From Streptomyces xanthophaeus (GTDB lineage: Bacteria; Actinomycetota; Actinomycetes; Streptomycetales; Streptomycetaceae), in assembly GCF_000725805.1 (NCBI RefSeq), contig NZ_JOFT01000038.1:3959-67958 (forward strand): 64,000 nucleotides of DNA, read 5' to 3'. Positions 35,466 to 43,084 of the stretch are shown one piece after another; within the stretch, counting starts at the first letter, position 1; each line of letters starts with the position of its first letter. Below the pieces are notes generated by a model. That model was not told the DNA's origin, ran no database searches, and worked only from the letters and a program-made list of their open reading frames with translations. The position numbers were made by a program, and so were the translations under genes.

Positions 35466-36744
35466 GGGCCACCTCCACCTGTCCCACACCCGCGTCGAGG
35501 TGCAGCTCGATCGTCCCGCCGGCCTCGGTGCCGGCGGCGGGCGCCAGCGTCGCCCTCTGCTTCTCCCCGCCGCTGCGGATCCGGAAGTCGCGGCTGGTCT
35601 CCCCGGGCATGTGGATGTCGCCGAAGCGGACGGAGACGTCGGCCTCGGCCGTCACCTCCCGCGGCACGACCACCTTGAGCCGTCCCGCGTCCAGGGAGGC
35701 ACTCACCGAAACGGTCGTGCCCTTCGGTACGTCCAGCCGGCTCAGGTCCAAGGTGGCGAGCCCGGTGCCCGCCTCGTACACGGGTCTCACGTCGGCGACC
35801 GCGGCCGGACGCCACTCGACGTGCTGCCAGTCGGTGCCGATCTCGCGGGGCAGCACGGCGGCCCCCGCCAGCAGGCCGGAGGTGAGAACGGCCAGCAGGA
35901 TCGTGCCGAAGCCGGTGCGGCCCAGCAGCGAACTCACCGCGAGGCCCAGCCCGAAGACGACCAGTGCGGCGGCGAGCCCCGCCTGCAGGGCCTCACCGAG
36001 CGGCCGGCCCTCCCAGTTGACGCCCGCCACGGCCGCTCCGGCGAGCACGGCCAGCACGAACACCCGGCCGCCGATGCCGCCGCGCGGCCGGGCCGCCGCC
36101 GCGGTCGGCTTCGCAGCGGCCCGAGCGGCGGCGCCGGCCGCTGCGGGCTCGGCGTCGTCGGGGCCCCACAGGTACCCCGTGGCACCGACCGGGCCGGTGG
36201 TGCCGTCCTTGACCAGCGGGTCCCGCCACCAGGACGGGCCGCCCGGGGCGGGCGGCGCCTTCGTCTCCGGCGGGGCGGGCGAATGCACCGCCGGCGCCTC
36301 CGCCTCGGGCGGAGCGGTGTGCCGGCGCCGCTGCGACCAGTACGAGGCCCCGCCCAGCGCCAGGATCACCAGGACCGAGAAGACCGCCAGGCCGCCGTTG
36401 TCCAGCATCGACAGGAACAGCGCACAGCCCACCAGCGCGGCGAACACCGCGGCCAGGGTGGCGCCCTCGACCCGGCCGGTCAGCAGCTTCTTCGCCTCGC
36501 TGTCGTCCTCGCCCTCCTGGGGCAGCAGCAGCCACGCGAAGCCGTAGAAGATCAGGCCGACGCCGCCCGTGACCGCGAGGACGCCCAGGACGATCCGGAA
36601 GACCACGGGGTCCAGACCGAAGTACCGGCCCAGCCCTCCGCACACCCCGGCGAGGACCTTGTCCCGCTTGCTGCGGCGCAGGGGCGGCCGGGCATCGGCC
36701 GGGTGCGGGCCCGCACCCGGCGGGGCGTCGTGTACTTCGGTCAT
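35452..36744 (-). CDS. PspC-domain membrane protein with LiaF-like C-terminus
   Basis: 430 residues from ATG 36744. An N-terminal PspC domain (KVLAGVCGGLGRYFGLDPVVFRIVLGVLAVTGG in part) is followed by several membrane helices and a C-terminal domain (ATLDLSRLDVPKGTTVSVSASLDAGRLKVVVP in part, then SVRFGDIHMPG) of the beta-helical toastrack type found in LiaF. Such proteins sense or repress envelope-stress kinases. It is divergent, with 131 bases between, from a sensor kinase that itself carries a PspC domain, so the three genes probably form one stress circuit. Confidence 0.85.
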   Translation of the reverse strand: MTEVHDAPPGAGPHPADARPPLRRSKRDKVLAGVCGGLGRYFGLDPVVFRIVLGVLAVTGGVGLIFYGFAWLLLPQEGEDDSEAKKLLTGRVEGATLAAVFAALVGCALFLSMLDNGGLAVFSVLVILALGGASYWSQRRRHTAPPEAEAPAVHSPAPPETKAPPAPGGPSWWRDPLVKDGTTGPVGATGYLWGPDDAEPAAAGAAARAAAKPTAAAARPRGGIGGRVFVLAVLAGAAVAGVNWEGRPLGEALQAGLAAALVVFGLGLAVSSLLGRTGFGTILLAVLTSGLLAGAAVLPREIGTDWQHVEWRPAAVADVRPVYEAGTGLATLDLSRLDVPKGTTVSVSASLDAGRLKVVVPREVTAEADVSVRFGDIHMPGETSRDFRIRSGGEKQRATLAPAAGTEAGGTIELHLDAGVGQVEVARAAS

Positions 36745-36875
36745 GGGTCCATGGTGACGGGCGGCGCATCTCCGCGGAATCCGGCCCGACCCTGGCGCAA
36801 CCCTGATATCCCCCCGACAGAACTGGGGGGCTGCCCTGATGCCACGCCCTCCCCGCCCGTGTGACCATCGGTGAC

Positions 36876-38180
36876 ATGCCCGCAGCAGCCGCCCCCCGCA
36901 CCCCGCACGCAGCCGAACCGCCACCGGGCACCGACGCGCCCCAGCGCAAGCTCTACCGCAGCGCCGACGGCCGCATGCTCGGCGGGGTCGCGCGCGGGCT
37001 CGCCGGGCACATCGGGATGCCGGTGCTCTGGGTGCGGCTGGCGTTCCTCGGGCTGTTCCTGTGGGGCGACGGACTCGGCGTGCTGCTGTACGCCGCGTTC
37101 TGGGTGTTCGTACCGCTCGGCGTCGGCGGCCGCAGCGGGCACCGCTCGTACTTCGAGACCCTGCCCGACGGCACCCGCCGCCTGCGCAAGCCCGACAAGG
37201 GCCAGATCACCGCGCTGATCGCGCTGTGCATCGGGACCGGCATCTTCATCTCCAAGGTCCAGCTCGGCGGCACCTCCGGCCGCTACGTGTGGCCGACGCT
37301 GCTCGTCGGCGCCGGCGTGGTCCTCGTGTGGCGTCAGGCCGACAACGCCCGCCGCGCCCACTGGAGCGCGGCCGCCGGCCGCCGCGGCAACCTGCTCCAG
37401 GTCGCCCGCGGCCTCGCCGGAGTGGTCCTGGTCGGGGTGGGCCTGACCGTCTTCATCGTCGTACGGGGCTCCGCCGCGCAGCTCGGCAACGTCCTCACCG
37501 CCACCCTCGCCGTCCTCGTCGGCGTCGCCCTGCTCGCCGGTCCCTGGCTGATCCGGATGACCCAGGACCTGTCCGAGGAACGCCTGATGCGCATCCGCGC
37601 CCAGGAACGCGCCGAGGTCGCCGCCCACGTCCACGACTCCGTGCTGCACACCCTGACCCTGATCCAGCGCAACGCCGAGGACGTCGGAGAGGTGCGCCGC
37701 CTCGCCCGGGCGCAGGAGCGGGAGCTGCGGAACTGGCTGTACAAACCCGAGGGCACCGGCAAGGACGAGGCCGAGGAACCGGCCACCCTCGCGGAGGCCG
37801 TGAAGAAGACCGCCGCCGAGGTGGAGGACCACCACGGCGTCCCCATCGAGGTCGTCGTCGTCGGCGACTGCCCGCTCGACGAGGGCCTGGCGGCGCAGGT
37901 CCAGGCCGCGCGCGAGGCAATGGTCAACGCCGCCAAGTACGGTGGCGAGGGCGGGCCGGTCCAGGTGTTCGCGGAGGTCGAGGGGCAGAGGGTGTTCGTG
38001 TCCGTACGGGACCGCGGACCGGGCTTCGACCTCGACGCGGTACCGGACGACCGCATGGGCGTACGAGAATCGATCATCGGCCGGATGCAGCGCAACGGCG
38101 GGACCGCCCGGCTGCGGTCCGCGCCCGACGGCGGCACGGAAGTCGAGCTGGAGATGGAGAGGGCGGCGAACGCAGGATGA
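36876..38180 (+). CDS. PspC-domain sensor histidine kinase (LiaS/DesK type)
   Basis: 434 residues. A PspC domain (LYRSADGRMLGGVARGLAGHIGMP in part) and five or so membrane helices precede a HisKA_3 dimerisation domain with the phospho-His in AAHVHDSVLHTL and an HATPase_c domain (REAMVNAAKYGG, DRGPGFD). It phosphorylates the overlapping NarL-type regulator. The ATG at 36876 is chosen over GTG 36861; neither has a strong ribosome site. Pairing with a PspC/LiaF-like gene suggests envelope-stress sensing. Confidence 0.88.
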   Translation: MPAAAAPRTPHAAEPPPGTDAPQRKLYRSADGRMLGGVARGLAGHIGMPVLWVRLAFLGLFLWGDGLGVLLYAAFWVFVPLGVGGRSGHRSYFETLPDGTRRLRKPDKGQITALIALCIGTGIFISKVQLGGTSGRYVWPTLLVGAGVVLVWRQADNARRAHWSAAAGRRGNLLQVARGLAGVVLVGVGLTVFIVVRGSAAQLGNVLTATLAVLVGVALLAGPWLIRMTQDLSEERLMRIRAQERAEVAAHVHDSVLHTLTLIQRNAEDVGEVRRLARAQERELRNWLYKPEGTGKDEAEEPATLAEAVKKTAAEVEDHHGVPIEVVVVGDCPLDEGLAAQVQAAREAMVNAAKYGGEGGPVQVFAEVEGQRVFVSVRDRGPGFDLDAVPDDRMGVRESIIGRMQRNGGTARLRSAPDGGTEVELEMERAANAG

Positions 38181-38866
38181 CCGAGGACAGCGCTGTGGCG
38201 GAGACCAGGAGGGTCCGGGTGGTCCTCGTGGACGACCACCGGATGTTCCGCACCGGAGTACAGGCCGAGATCGGCGAGACCGCGAGGACCGGGGTCGAGG
38301 TCGTCGGCGAGGCCGCCGACGTGGACCAGGCCGTCACCGTCATCACCGCCACCCGGCCCGAGGTGGTCCTCCTGGACGTGCACCTGCCCGGCGGCGGCGG
38401 CGTCGAGGTGCTGCGCCGCTGCGCCCCGCTGATGGGGGCGGGCGAGAACCCGGTGCGCTTCCTGGCGCTGTCGGTGTCGGACGCGGCCGAGGACGTCATC
38501 GGCGTGATCCGGGGCGGCGCCCGCGGGTATGTCACCAAGACCATCACCGGCACCGACCTGGTGGACTCCGTCTTCCGGGTCCAGGACGGCGACGCGGTGT
38601 TCTCGCCGCGGCTGGCGGGCTTCGTCCTCGACGCCTTCGCCTCGACGGACGCCCCGCCGGTGGACGAGGACCTGGACCGGCTCACCCAGCGCGAGCGCGA
38701 GGTCCTCAGGCTGATCGCGCGCGGCTACGCCTACAAGGAGATCGCCAAGCAGCTGTTCATCTCCGTGAAGACGGTGGAATCGCACGTCTCGGCGGTCCTG
38801 CGCAAGCTCCAGCTGTCCAACCGGCACGAGCTGACCCGCTGGGCGACGGCCCGCCGCCTGGTCTGA
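38177..38866 (+). CDS. NarL/LuxR-family response regulator
   Basis: 229 residues. The receiver domain has VVLVDDHRMFRTGV, the phospho-Asp in VVLLDVHLPGGGGV and the Lys in GYVTKTI. The C-terminal LuxR helix-turn-helix is LTQREREVLRLIARGYAYKEIA, then VKTVESHVSAVLRKL. The ATG overlaps the kinase stop (ATGA), so the pair is translationally coupled. Confidence 0.93.
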   Translation: MTEDSAVAETRRVRVVLVDDHRMFRTGVQAEIGETARTGVEVVGEAADVDQAVTVITATRPEVVLLDVHLPGGGGVEVLRRCAPLMGAGENPVRFLALSVSDAAEDVIGVIRGGARGYVTKTITGTDLVDSVFRVQDGDAVFSPRLAGFVLDAFASTDAPPVDEDLDRLTQREREVLRLIARGYAYKEIAKQLFISVKTVESHVSAVLRKLQLSNRHELTRWATARRLV

Positions 38867-38954
38867 CCAGCGCGTCCCCTCCGGCCCGGTGTGATCCATG
38901 CCGCAGGGGGCGGGGGCAACCACGCGCCGGGACGTGGCACTCTTGGGTTCCGTG

Positions 38955-40058
38955 ATGAGCCTGACGGGGACCCCCCTTTTCGCGACGGCGGTCGCTGCGA
39001 CCTTGCTCGCCGTCGTCCTGCCCCTCGCCGTGTGGACCAAGGTGCGCGGCCCCGTCGCCGTACGCGTCCTGACCCGCGGCCTGATGGTGGTCTTCGCACA
39101 GGTGACCGCGATCGCCCTGGTCTTCATCGGCCTCAACCGGGAGATGACCTTCTACACCTCCTGGTCCGACCTGTTCGGCACCGGCAAGTACGTCACGGCC
39201 GCCCCCGACCTCGGCCCGGACGGGCTCGGCGGGAAGAAGGCCGCGGAGGCGCCCAAGGTCCGGCAGAAGTTCGAGCCGGTCGAGGGCCTGGGCGGGCGCG
39301 TCCAGAAGACCGAGCTCGACGGCAAGATCTCCGGGGTCAAGGGCGAGGTCATGGTGTGGCTGCCCCCGCAGTACGACGACCCGGCGTACAAGGACAAGAA
39401 GTTCCCGGTGGTCGAGCTGATCCCCGGCATACCGGGCACGGGCAAGTCCTGGTTCCAGGGGCTCAAGGCGCACGAGGTGCTGGAGCCGCTGATGAAGGAG
39501 GGCAAGGTGGCGCCCTTCATCCTGGTCTCCCCGCGGGCCATGCTGCTGGGCAACGGCGACACCGGCTGCGCCAACCTCCCCGGCAAGGTCAATGCCGACA
39601 GCTGGTTCAGCGTCGACGTCCGCAAGATGGTCGTGGACAACTTCCGGACCTCGGACGAGGCCCGGACCTGGGGCGTCGCCGGGTACTCGGCCGGGGCGTA
39701 CTGCTCCGCCAAGCTGGCGATCGCCCACCCCGACCGCTACAGCGCGGCCGTCTCCCTGTCCGGCTACAACGACCCCGGCCAGGAACCGTCCTCGCTGGTC
39801 GGCCAGGACCCCGAGCTGCGCCGCACCCACAACCTGAAGGCCCTGCTCAAGGCCGCGCCGACGCCGCCCGCGGTCTCGCTGTGGATGTCGGGCGCCGAGC
39901 AGGACGGATACCTGTCGGGCATGGACCTCAAGGCGATCGCGCAGAGTCCGACGGTGGTGCACGCGGAGAAGGTGACCGGCGGCCACAACCTCGATTCGTG
40001 GTCGAAGCAGCTGCCGCAGACCTTCGGCTGGCTGAGCCAGCGGGTCAAGGCCCCGTAA
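38955..40058 (+). CDS. membrane-anchored esterase of the esterase D / antigen 85-like family
   Basis: 367 residues from ATG 38955. Two N-terminal membrane helices (about 8-25 and 35-58) precede an alpha/beta-hydrolase domain with the nucleophile Ser245 in GYSAGAY and a C-terminal His in GGHNLDSW. The domain resembles the PF00756 esterases, which include mycolyltransferases and ferri-siderophore esterases. It probably acts outside the cell. It ends 6 bases from the stop of the convergent NlpC/P60 gene with no terminator between. Confidence 0.8.
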   Translation: MSLTGTPLFATAVAATLLAVVLPLAVWTKVRGPVAVRVLTRGLMVVFAQVTAIALVFIGLNREMTFYTSWSDLFGTGKYVTAAPDLGPDGLGGKKAAEAPKVRQKFEPVEGLGGRVQKTELDGKISGVKGEVMVWLPPQYDDPAYKDKKFPVVELIPGIPGTGKSWFQGLKAHEVLEPLMKEGKVAPFILVSPRAMLLGNGDTGCANLPGKVNADSWFSVDVRKMVVDNFRTSDEARTWGVAGYSAGAYCSAKLAIAHPDRYSAAVSLSGYNDPGQEPSSLVGQDPELRRTHNLKALLKAAPTPPAVSLWMSGAEQDGYLSGMDLKAIAQSPTVVHAEKVTGGHNLDSWSKQLPQTFGWLSQRVKAP

Positions 40059-40064
40059 CCGCGC

Positions 40065-41120
40065 TCACGCGGGGCGGGAGGCTCCGGCCCAGGGCATCGA
40101 GTCGATCGGGGCGACCCGGACCGTCGACCCCGGACGCGGGGCGTGGATCATCTGGCCGCCGCCGATGTACAGGCCCACGTGGGTGACCCCGGAGTAGAAG
40201 AACACCAGGTCACCGGGTGCCAGTTGATCGCGGGCGACCCGCCGGCCGGAGTTGATCTGGGTGTAGGTGGTGCGGGGCAGCGAGACCCCGGCCGCCCGCC
40301 AGGCCGCCTGCGTCAGCCCCGAGCAGTCGAAGGAGCCCGGGCCCGTCGCGCCCCATACGTACGGCTTCCCGATCGCCCCGTGGGCGAAGGCGATGGCGCG
40401 TGCGGCGCGGGAGCCGTCGGAGGGCGGGGGCGGCGTGCCCTGCGGGCCGGAGGGGGCGGCGGGGGAGCCGGCGGCGGGGGCCGACCGGGCCTCGTACGCG
40501 GCGCGCTGTTCGGCGGTGAGCTTGGCCAGCAGCCGCCGCGCGGCTTCGAGCTTCTCCTCGGCCTCGGCCTTGTGGCCGGCGACCTCGGCCTGCCGGGAGC
40601 GGAGTTCCGACAGCCGTCCGGCGGCCTGGTCCCGCAGCTGTCCGACCTCGTCGAGGCGCCGGCGTACGGAGGACAGCTCGGCGGCGTTGCGGTGCCCGGC
40701 GCGGGTGATGAAGGAGGCCTGGTCCAGATAGGCCTGGGGGTCGGCGGCCGTGGCGAGGCGGACGGCGGTGCCCAGGGTGCCCCCGGCGCGGTACTGGCCG
40801 GCGGCCATCGACCCCAGGGCGCTGCGGGCGGTGTTGAGGCGGTCGGCCTTGCGGGCGGTCTCGTCGCGCAGGCCGGTCAGCGCGCGCTCGGCCTCGTCGG
40901 CCTTCTCCTTCGCCCCGTTGAACCGCTCGGTGGCGGCCTCGGCCTCCTCGTAGAGCCGGTCCACCTCGGCCTTGACCTGGTCGGGGGTCGGCTGGGGGTC
41001 GGCCTGGGAGGTGCCTTCGAAGGCGGTCGCGGTGGCAGCGCCCGCGAGGGCGAGGGTGGCGGCGGTCCGTACGGTGCCGCCGGAGAACGGGCGCTGCCTG
41101 GGCTTTCGGTGACTGGCCAC
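40065..41120 (-). CDS. secreted NlpC/P60 peptidoglycan hydrolase
   Basis: 351 residues. A basic N-terminus and hydrophobic stretch (about 15-35) form a signal peptide. Residues 45-210 are a long coiled coil, as in RipA-like proteins. The NlpC/P60 domain has the triad Cys266 (DCSGL), His314 (THVGLYIG) and His326 (MIHAPRPG). It should cut D-gamma-glutamyl-meso-diaminopimelate links in peptidoglycan during growth or division. The start is a GTG with GTGAGGC upstream. Confidence 0.93.
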   Translation of the reverse strand: MASHRKPRQRPFSGGTVRTAATLALAGAATATAFEGTSQADPQPTPDQVKAEVDRLYEEAEAATERFNGAKEKADEAERALTGLRDETARKADRLNTARSALGSMAAGQYRAGGTLGTAVRLATAADPQAYLDQASFITRAGHRNAAELSSVRRRLDEVGQLRDQAAGRLSELRSRQAEVAGHKAEAEEKLEAARRLLAKLTAEQRAAYEARSAPAAGSPAAPSGPQGTPPPPSDGSRAARAIAFAHGAIGKPYVWGATGPGSFDCSGLTQAAWRAAGVSLPRTTYTQINSGRRVARDQLAPGDLVFFYSGVTHVGLYIGGGQMIHAPRPGSTVRVAPIDSMPWAGASRPA

Positions 41121-41249
41121 GCGGGCCTCACGTCCTTCCTCACTCGGTGCTTGGAGGAGGACGCTAGACCCGCAGGTAACGGGCGGATGACGAGATGATC
41201 GTAAGTGTCCCGATGCGACCGGGGAGGGCCGCTGAAGGACCGGTCGGGA

Positions 41250-41603
41250 TCAGCGCCAGAGAACGGCGATGAAGATATTGATCACGGTCAGACCGCCCAC
41301 TGCGCCGAACAGGGCCTTCTCCACGTGCTCCTCGTCGCGCTTGACGTAGACGAGGGCGAGAATCACGAAGAGGATCGCGAGCTTCACGCCGATCTTGATG
41401 TTGTTGACGGCGGAGCCGTCCATCTCGCGGAATCCGACGAGGAGCACGCCCGTCACGAGCATGGTCAGGGCGCCGTGCAGCATCGCGGGCACGAAGCGGG
41501 CGGTGCCCGCGCTCATCGCCTTCATCTGGGTCAGGAAGCCGCCGAGGAGCGAGGCGATCCCGATGATGTGCAGGCCGACGAAGACATTGATGAGTACGTC
41601 CAT
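41250..41603 (-). CDS. small integral membrane protein (four helices)
   Basis: 117 residues from ATG 41603 (MDVLINVFVGLHIIG). Four hydrophobic helices span nearly the whole protein, with conserved-looking His and charged residues at the loops. No ribosome site is seen, but TACGCT ends 7 bases before the ATG, as in leaderless Streptomyces genes. The function is unknown. Confidence 0.75.
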   Translation of the reverse strand: MDVLINVFVGLHIIGIASLLGGFLTQMKAMSAGTARFVPAMLHGALTMLVTGVLLVGFREMDGSAVNNIKIGVKLAILFVILALVYVKRDEEHVEKALFGAVGGLTVINIFIAVLWR

Positions 41604-41677
41604 GGGCCCGAGCGTACGGGGCGCCCCTCGGCGGATTCCGGGCGGGCGGCGGTGGGCCACCGCCCGCGCGGGCGCGG

Positions 41678-42622
41678 TCAGCCGAGGAAGGCCAGCAGCT
41701 CTTCGACGACCGCCCCGGGTGCTTCCTCCGGGAGGTAGTGGCCGCTGCCGTCGACGCGGACGACCCGGGTGTCGGTGCCCAGCGCGGGGACGTCGCCGAC
41801 CAGCAGCTCGTAGTTGCTGTGCTCACCGCCGAGGGCGAGGAGCGGGGCGCTCACGGGGGAGTACTGCGCGAGGTCGCGGATGTCCTGGGCGAAGGTGCGG
41901 TACCAGCCGTTCCCGGCCCGGACCGCGTCCGGGGAGTCGTAGGCCCGCGCGTACACCGCCCGGGAGCGCGCGTCGATGTCCGCCGGGTCGGTGGCCGCGT
42001 TCTGGAACAGCCAGTCCAGGAGCAGGTGGTACCGGCCGGCGAGCAGCTGTTCGGGCAGGCCCTGCACCTGGTTGAAGGCGAACCACCACAGGTGCTTGCC
42101 GCCCTGCGGGATCAGGGGCATCCGGGTCCAGGACTCGACGGGGTGCGATACGTCGAGCAGGGCGACGCGGCGGGTGGCCCCGGGGTGGTTGGCGGCGAAG
42201 GCGTAGGCGACCATCGCGCCGATGTCGTGCCCGGCGATGTGGGCCGATTCGAGGGACAGGTGCCCGAGGAGGGCGTGCACGTCGGCGGCCATCGTCTTCT
42301 TGTCGTACCCGCCGTCGGGCTTGGCGGAGCCGCCCATGCCGCGCAGGTCCACGGCGATCACCCGGTAGCGGCGGGCCAGCGCGGGCATCACCTTGTGCCA
42401 CTGCCACCAGGTCTGCGGCCAGCCGCCCAGGAGGACCAGGGGTTCGCCGCTGCCGCCCTCCACGTAGTGCAGCCGGGTGCCGTTGACCTCGGCGTGGTGG
42501 CTGGTGAAGCCGCCGTCGAGGGAAGCGGCGAGGGAGGCGTCGTCGAGTGCGTCGTCGAGTGCGCCGTCGAAGGAGGCGTCGAAGGTGGCGTGGCCGAGGG
42601 GGTGCGGGGCGTGGGCGGGCAT
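41678..42622 (-). CDS. alpha/beta hydrolase of epoxide hydrolase / haloalkane dehalogenase type
   Basis: 314 residues from ATG 42622, with GAGG upstream. After an Asp/Ala-rich low-complexity N-terminus (residues 11-38) the hydrolase domain has GGWPQTWWQW, VIAVDLRGMGGSAKP, the nucleophile Asp133 in AGHDIGAMVAYAFA, and a C-terminal His in VDGSGHYLPEEAP. An Asp nucleophile marks epoxide hydrolases and dehalogenases rather than esterases. It is divergent from an ArsR-type gene with two operators between, so that regulator very likely controls it. Confidence 0.85.
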   Translation of the reverse strand: MPAHAPHPLGHATFDASFDGALDDALDDASLAASLDGGFTSHHAEVNGTRLHYVEGGSGEPLVLLGGWPQTWWQWHKVMPALARRYRVIAVDLRGMGGSAKPDGGYDKKTMAADVHALLGHLSLESAHIAGHDIGAMVAYAFAANHPGATRRVALLDVSHPVESWTRMPLIPQGGKHLWWFAFNQVQGLPEQLLAGRYHLLLDWLFQNAATDPADIDARSRAVYARAYDSPDAVRAGNGWYRTFAQDIRDLAQYSPVSAPLLALGGEHSNYELLVGDVPALGTDTRVVRVDGSGHYLPEEAPGAVVEELLAFLG

Positions 42623-42642
42623 GGGTGTCCTCACGTCGATCT

Positions 42643-42667
42643 GACCGTACGAATTTCTCGTACAGTC
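42643..42667. promoter_or_regulatory. operator copy 1 (imperfect palindrome)
   Basis: GACCGTACGAAT and TCTCGTACAGTC flank one base: a 25-base palindrome with two mismatches, adjacent to the perfect copy at 42669. Confidence 0.8.
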
Positions 42668-42668
42668 G

Positions 42669-42693
42669 GACCGTACGAGATTCTCGTACGGTC
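42669..42693. promoter_or_regulatory. operator copy 2 (perfect palindrome)
   Basis: Perfect 12-base arms (GACCGTACGAGA) around a single T. The two copies are centred 26 bases apart in the divergent promoter, typical of binding by an autoregulating dimeric repressor. Confidence 0.88.
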
Positions 42694-42730
42694 GGTCAAT
42701 GTCAGTTCGGGTTCTGCGTACAGTTGCTCC

Positions 42731-43072
42731 ATGGCCGCCGAAGAACTCCACCACCCCGACGCCGACCGGATCGAACTGGTCGACGTCCTGGCAGCCCTCG
42801 GCCATCCCGTCCGGCTGGAGATCGTCCGCACCCTCGCCGGATCCGCGACGGAGGTCTTCTGCGGGGCCGTGGCCCAGGGCCTGCCCCGTTCCACCGTCAC
42901 CCACCACCTGCGCACGCTGCGCGAGGCCGGGGTGATCTGCCAGCGCCCCGAGGGCCGCAAGCTCTTCCTGGTCCTGCGCCGCGAGGACATGGAGCGCCGG
43001 TTCCCCGGGCTCCTGTCCCTGGCCGTCGGCGAATTTCCGGGCCCGCAACCGGCTGTCGGTCCCGCCCCCTAG
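42731..43072 (+). CDS. ArsR/SmtB-like winged-helix repressor
   Basis: 113 residues. A winged helix-turn-helix (LVDVLAALGHPVRLEIVRTL, then LPRSTVTHHLRTLREAGVI) of the ArsR family. The metal motif ELCVCDL is absent, so it probably senses an organic ligand or another signal. There is no ribosome site; TACAGT ends 7 bases before the ATG at 42731, which points to a leaderless transcript. The two palindromes just upstream are its likely operators. Its stop codon TAG is also part of the -10 of the pcrA promoter. Confidence 0.88.
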   Translation: MAAEELHHPDADRIELVDVLAALGHPVRLEIVRTLAGSATEVFCGAVAQGLPRSTVTHHLRTLREAGVICQRPEGRKLFLVLRREDMERRFPGLLSLAVGEFPGPQPAVGPAP

Positions 43073-43075
43073 ACT
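43053..43075 (+). promoter_or_regulatory. candidate DNA-damage (RecA-NDp-like) promoter of pcrA
   Basis: CTGTCGGTC, 8 bases and TAGACT match 7 of 9 positions of TTGTCRGTG and the full TAnnnT at the exact spacing. The pcrA ATG is 10 bases further on, giving an almost leaderless message. Confidence 0.5.
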
Positions 43076-43084
43076 CGGAATGCG

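Noticed and set aside
41121..41249. c-di-AMP riboswitch before the NlpC/P60 gene
   Set aside because: The gap is only 129 bases and lacks the conserved motifs.
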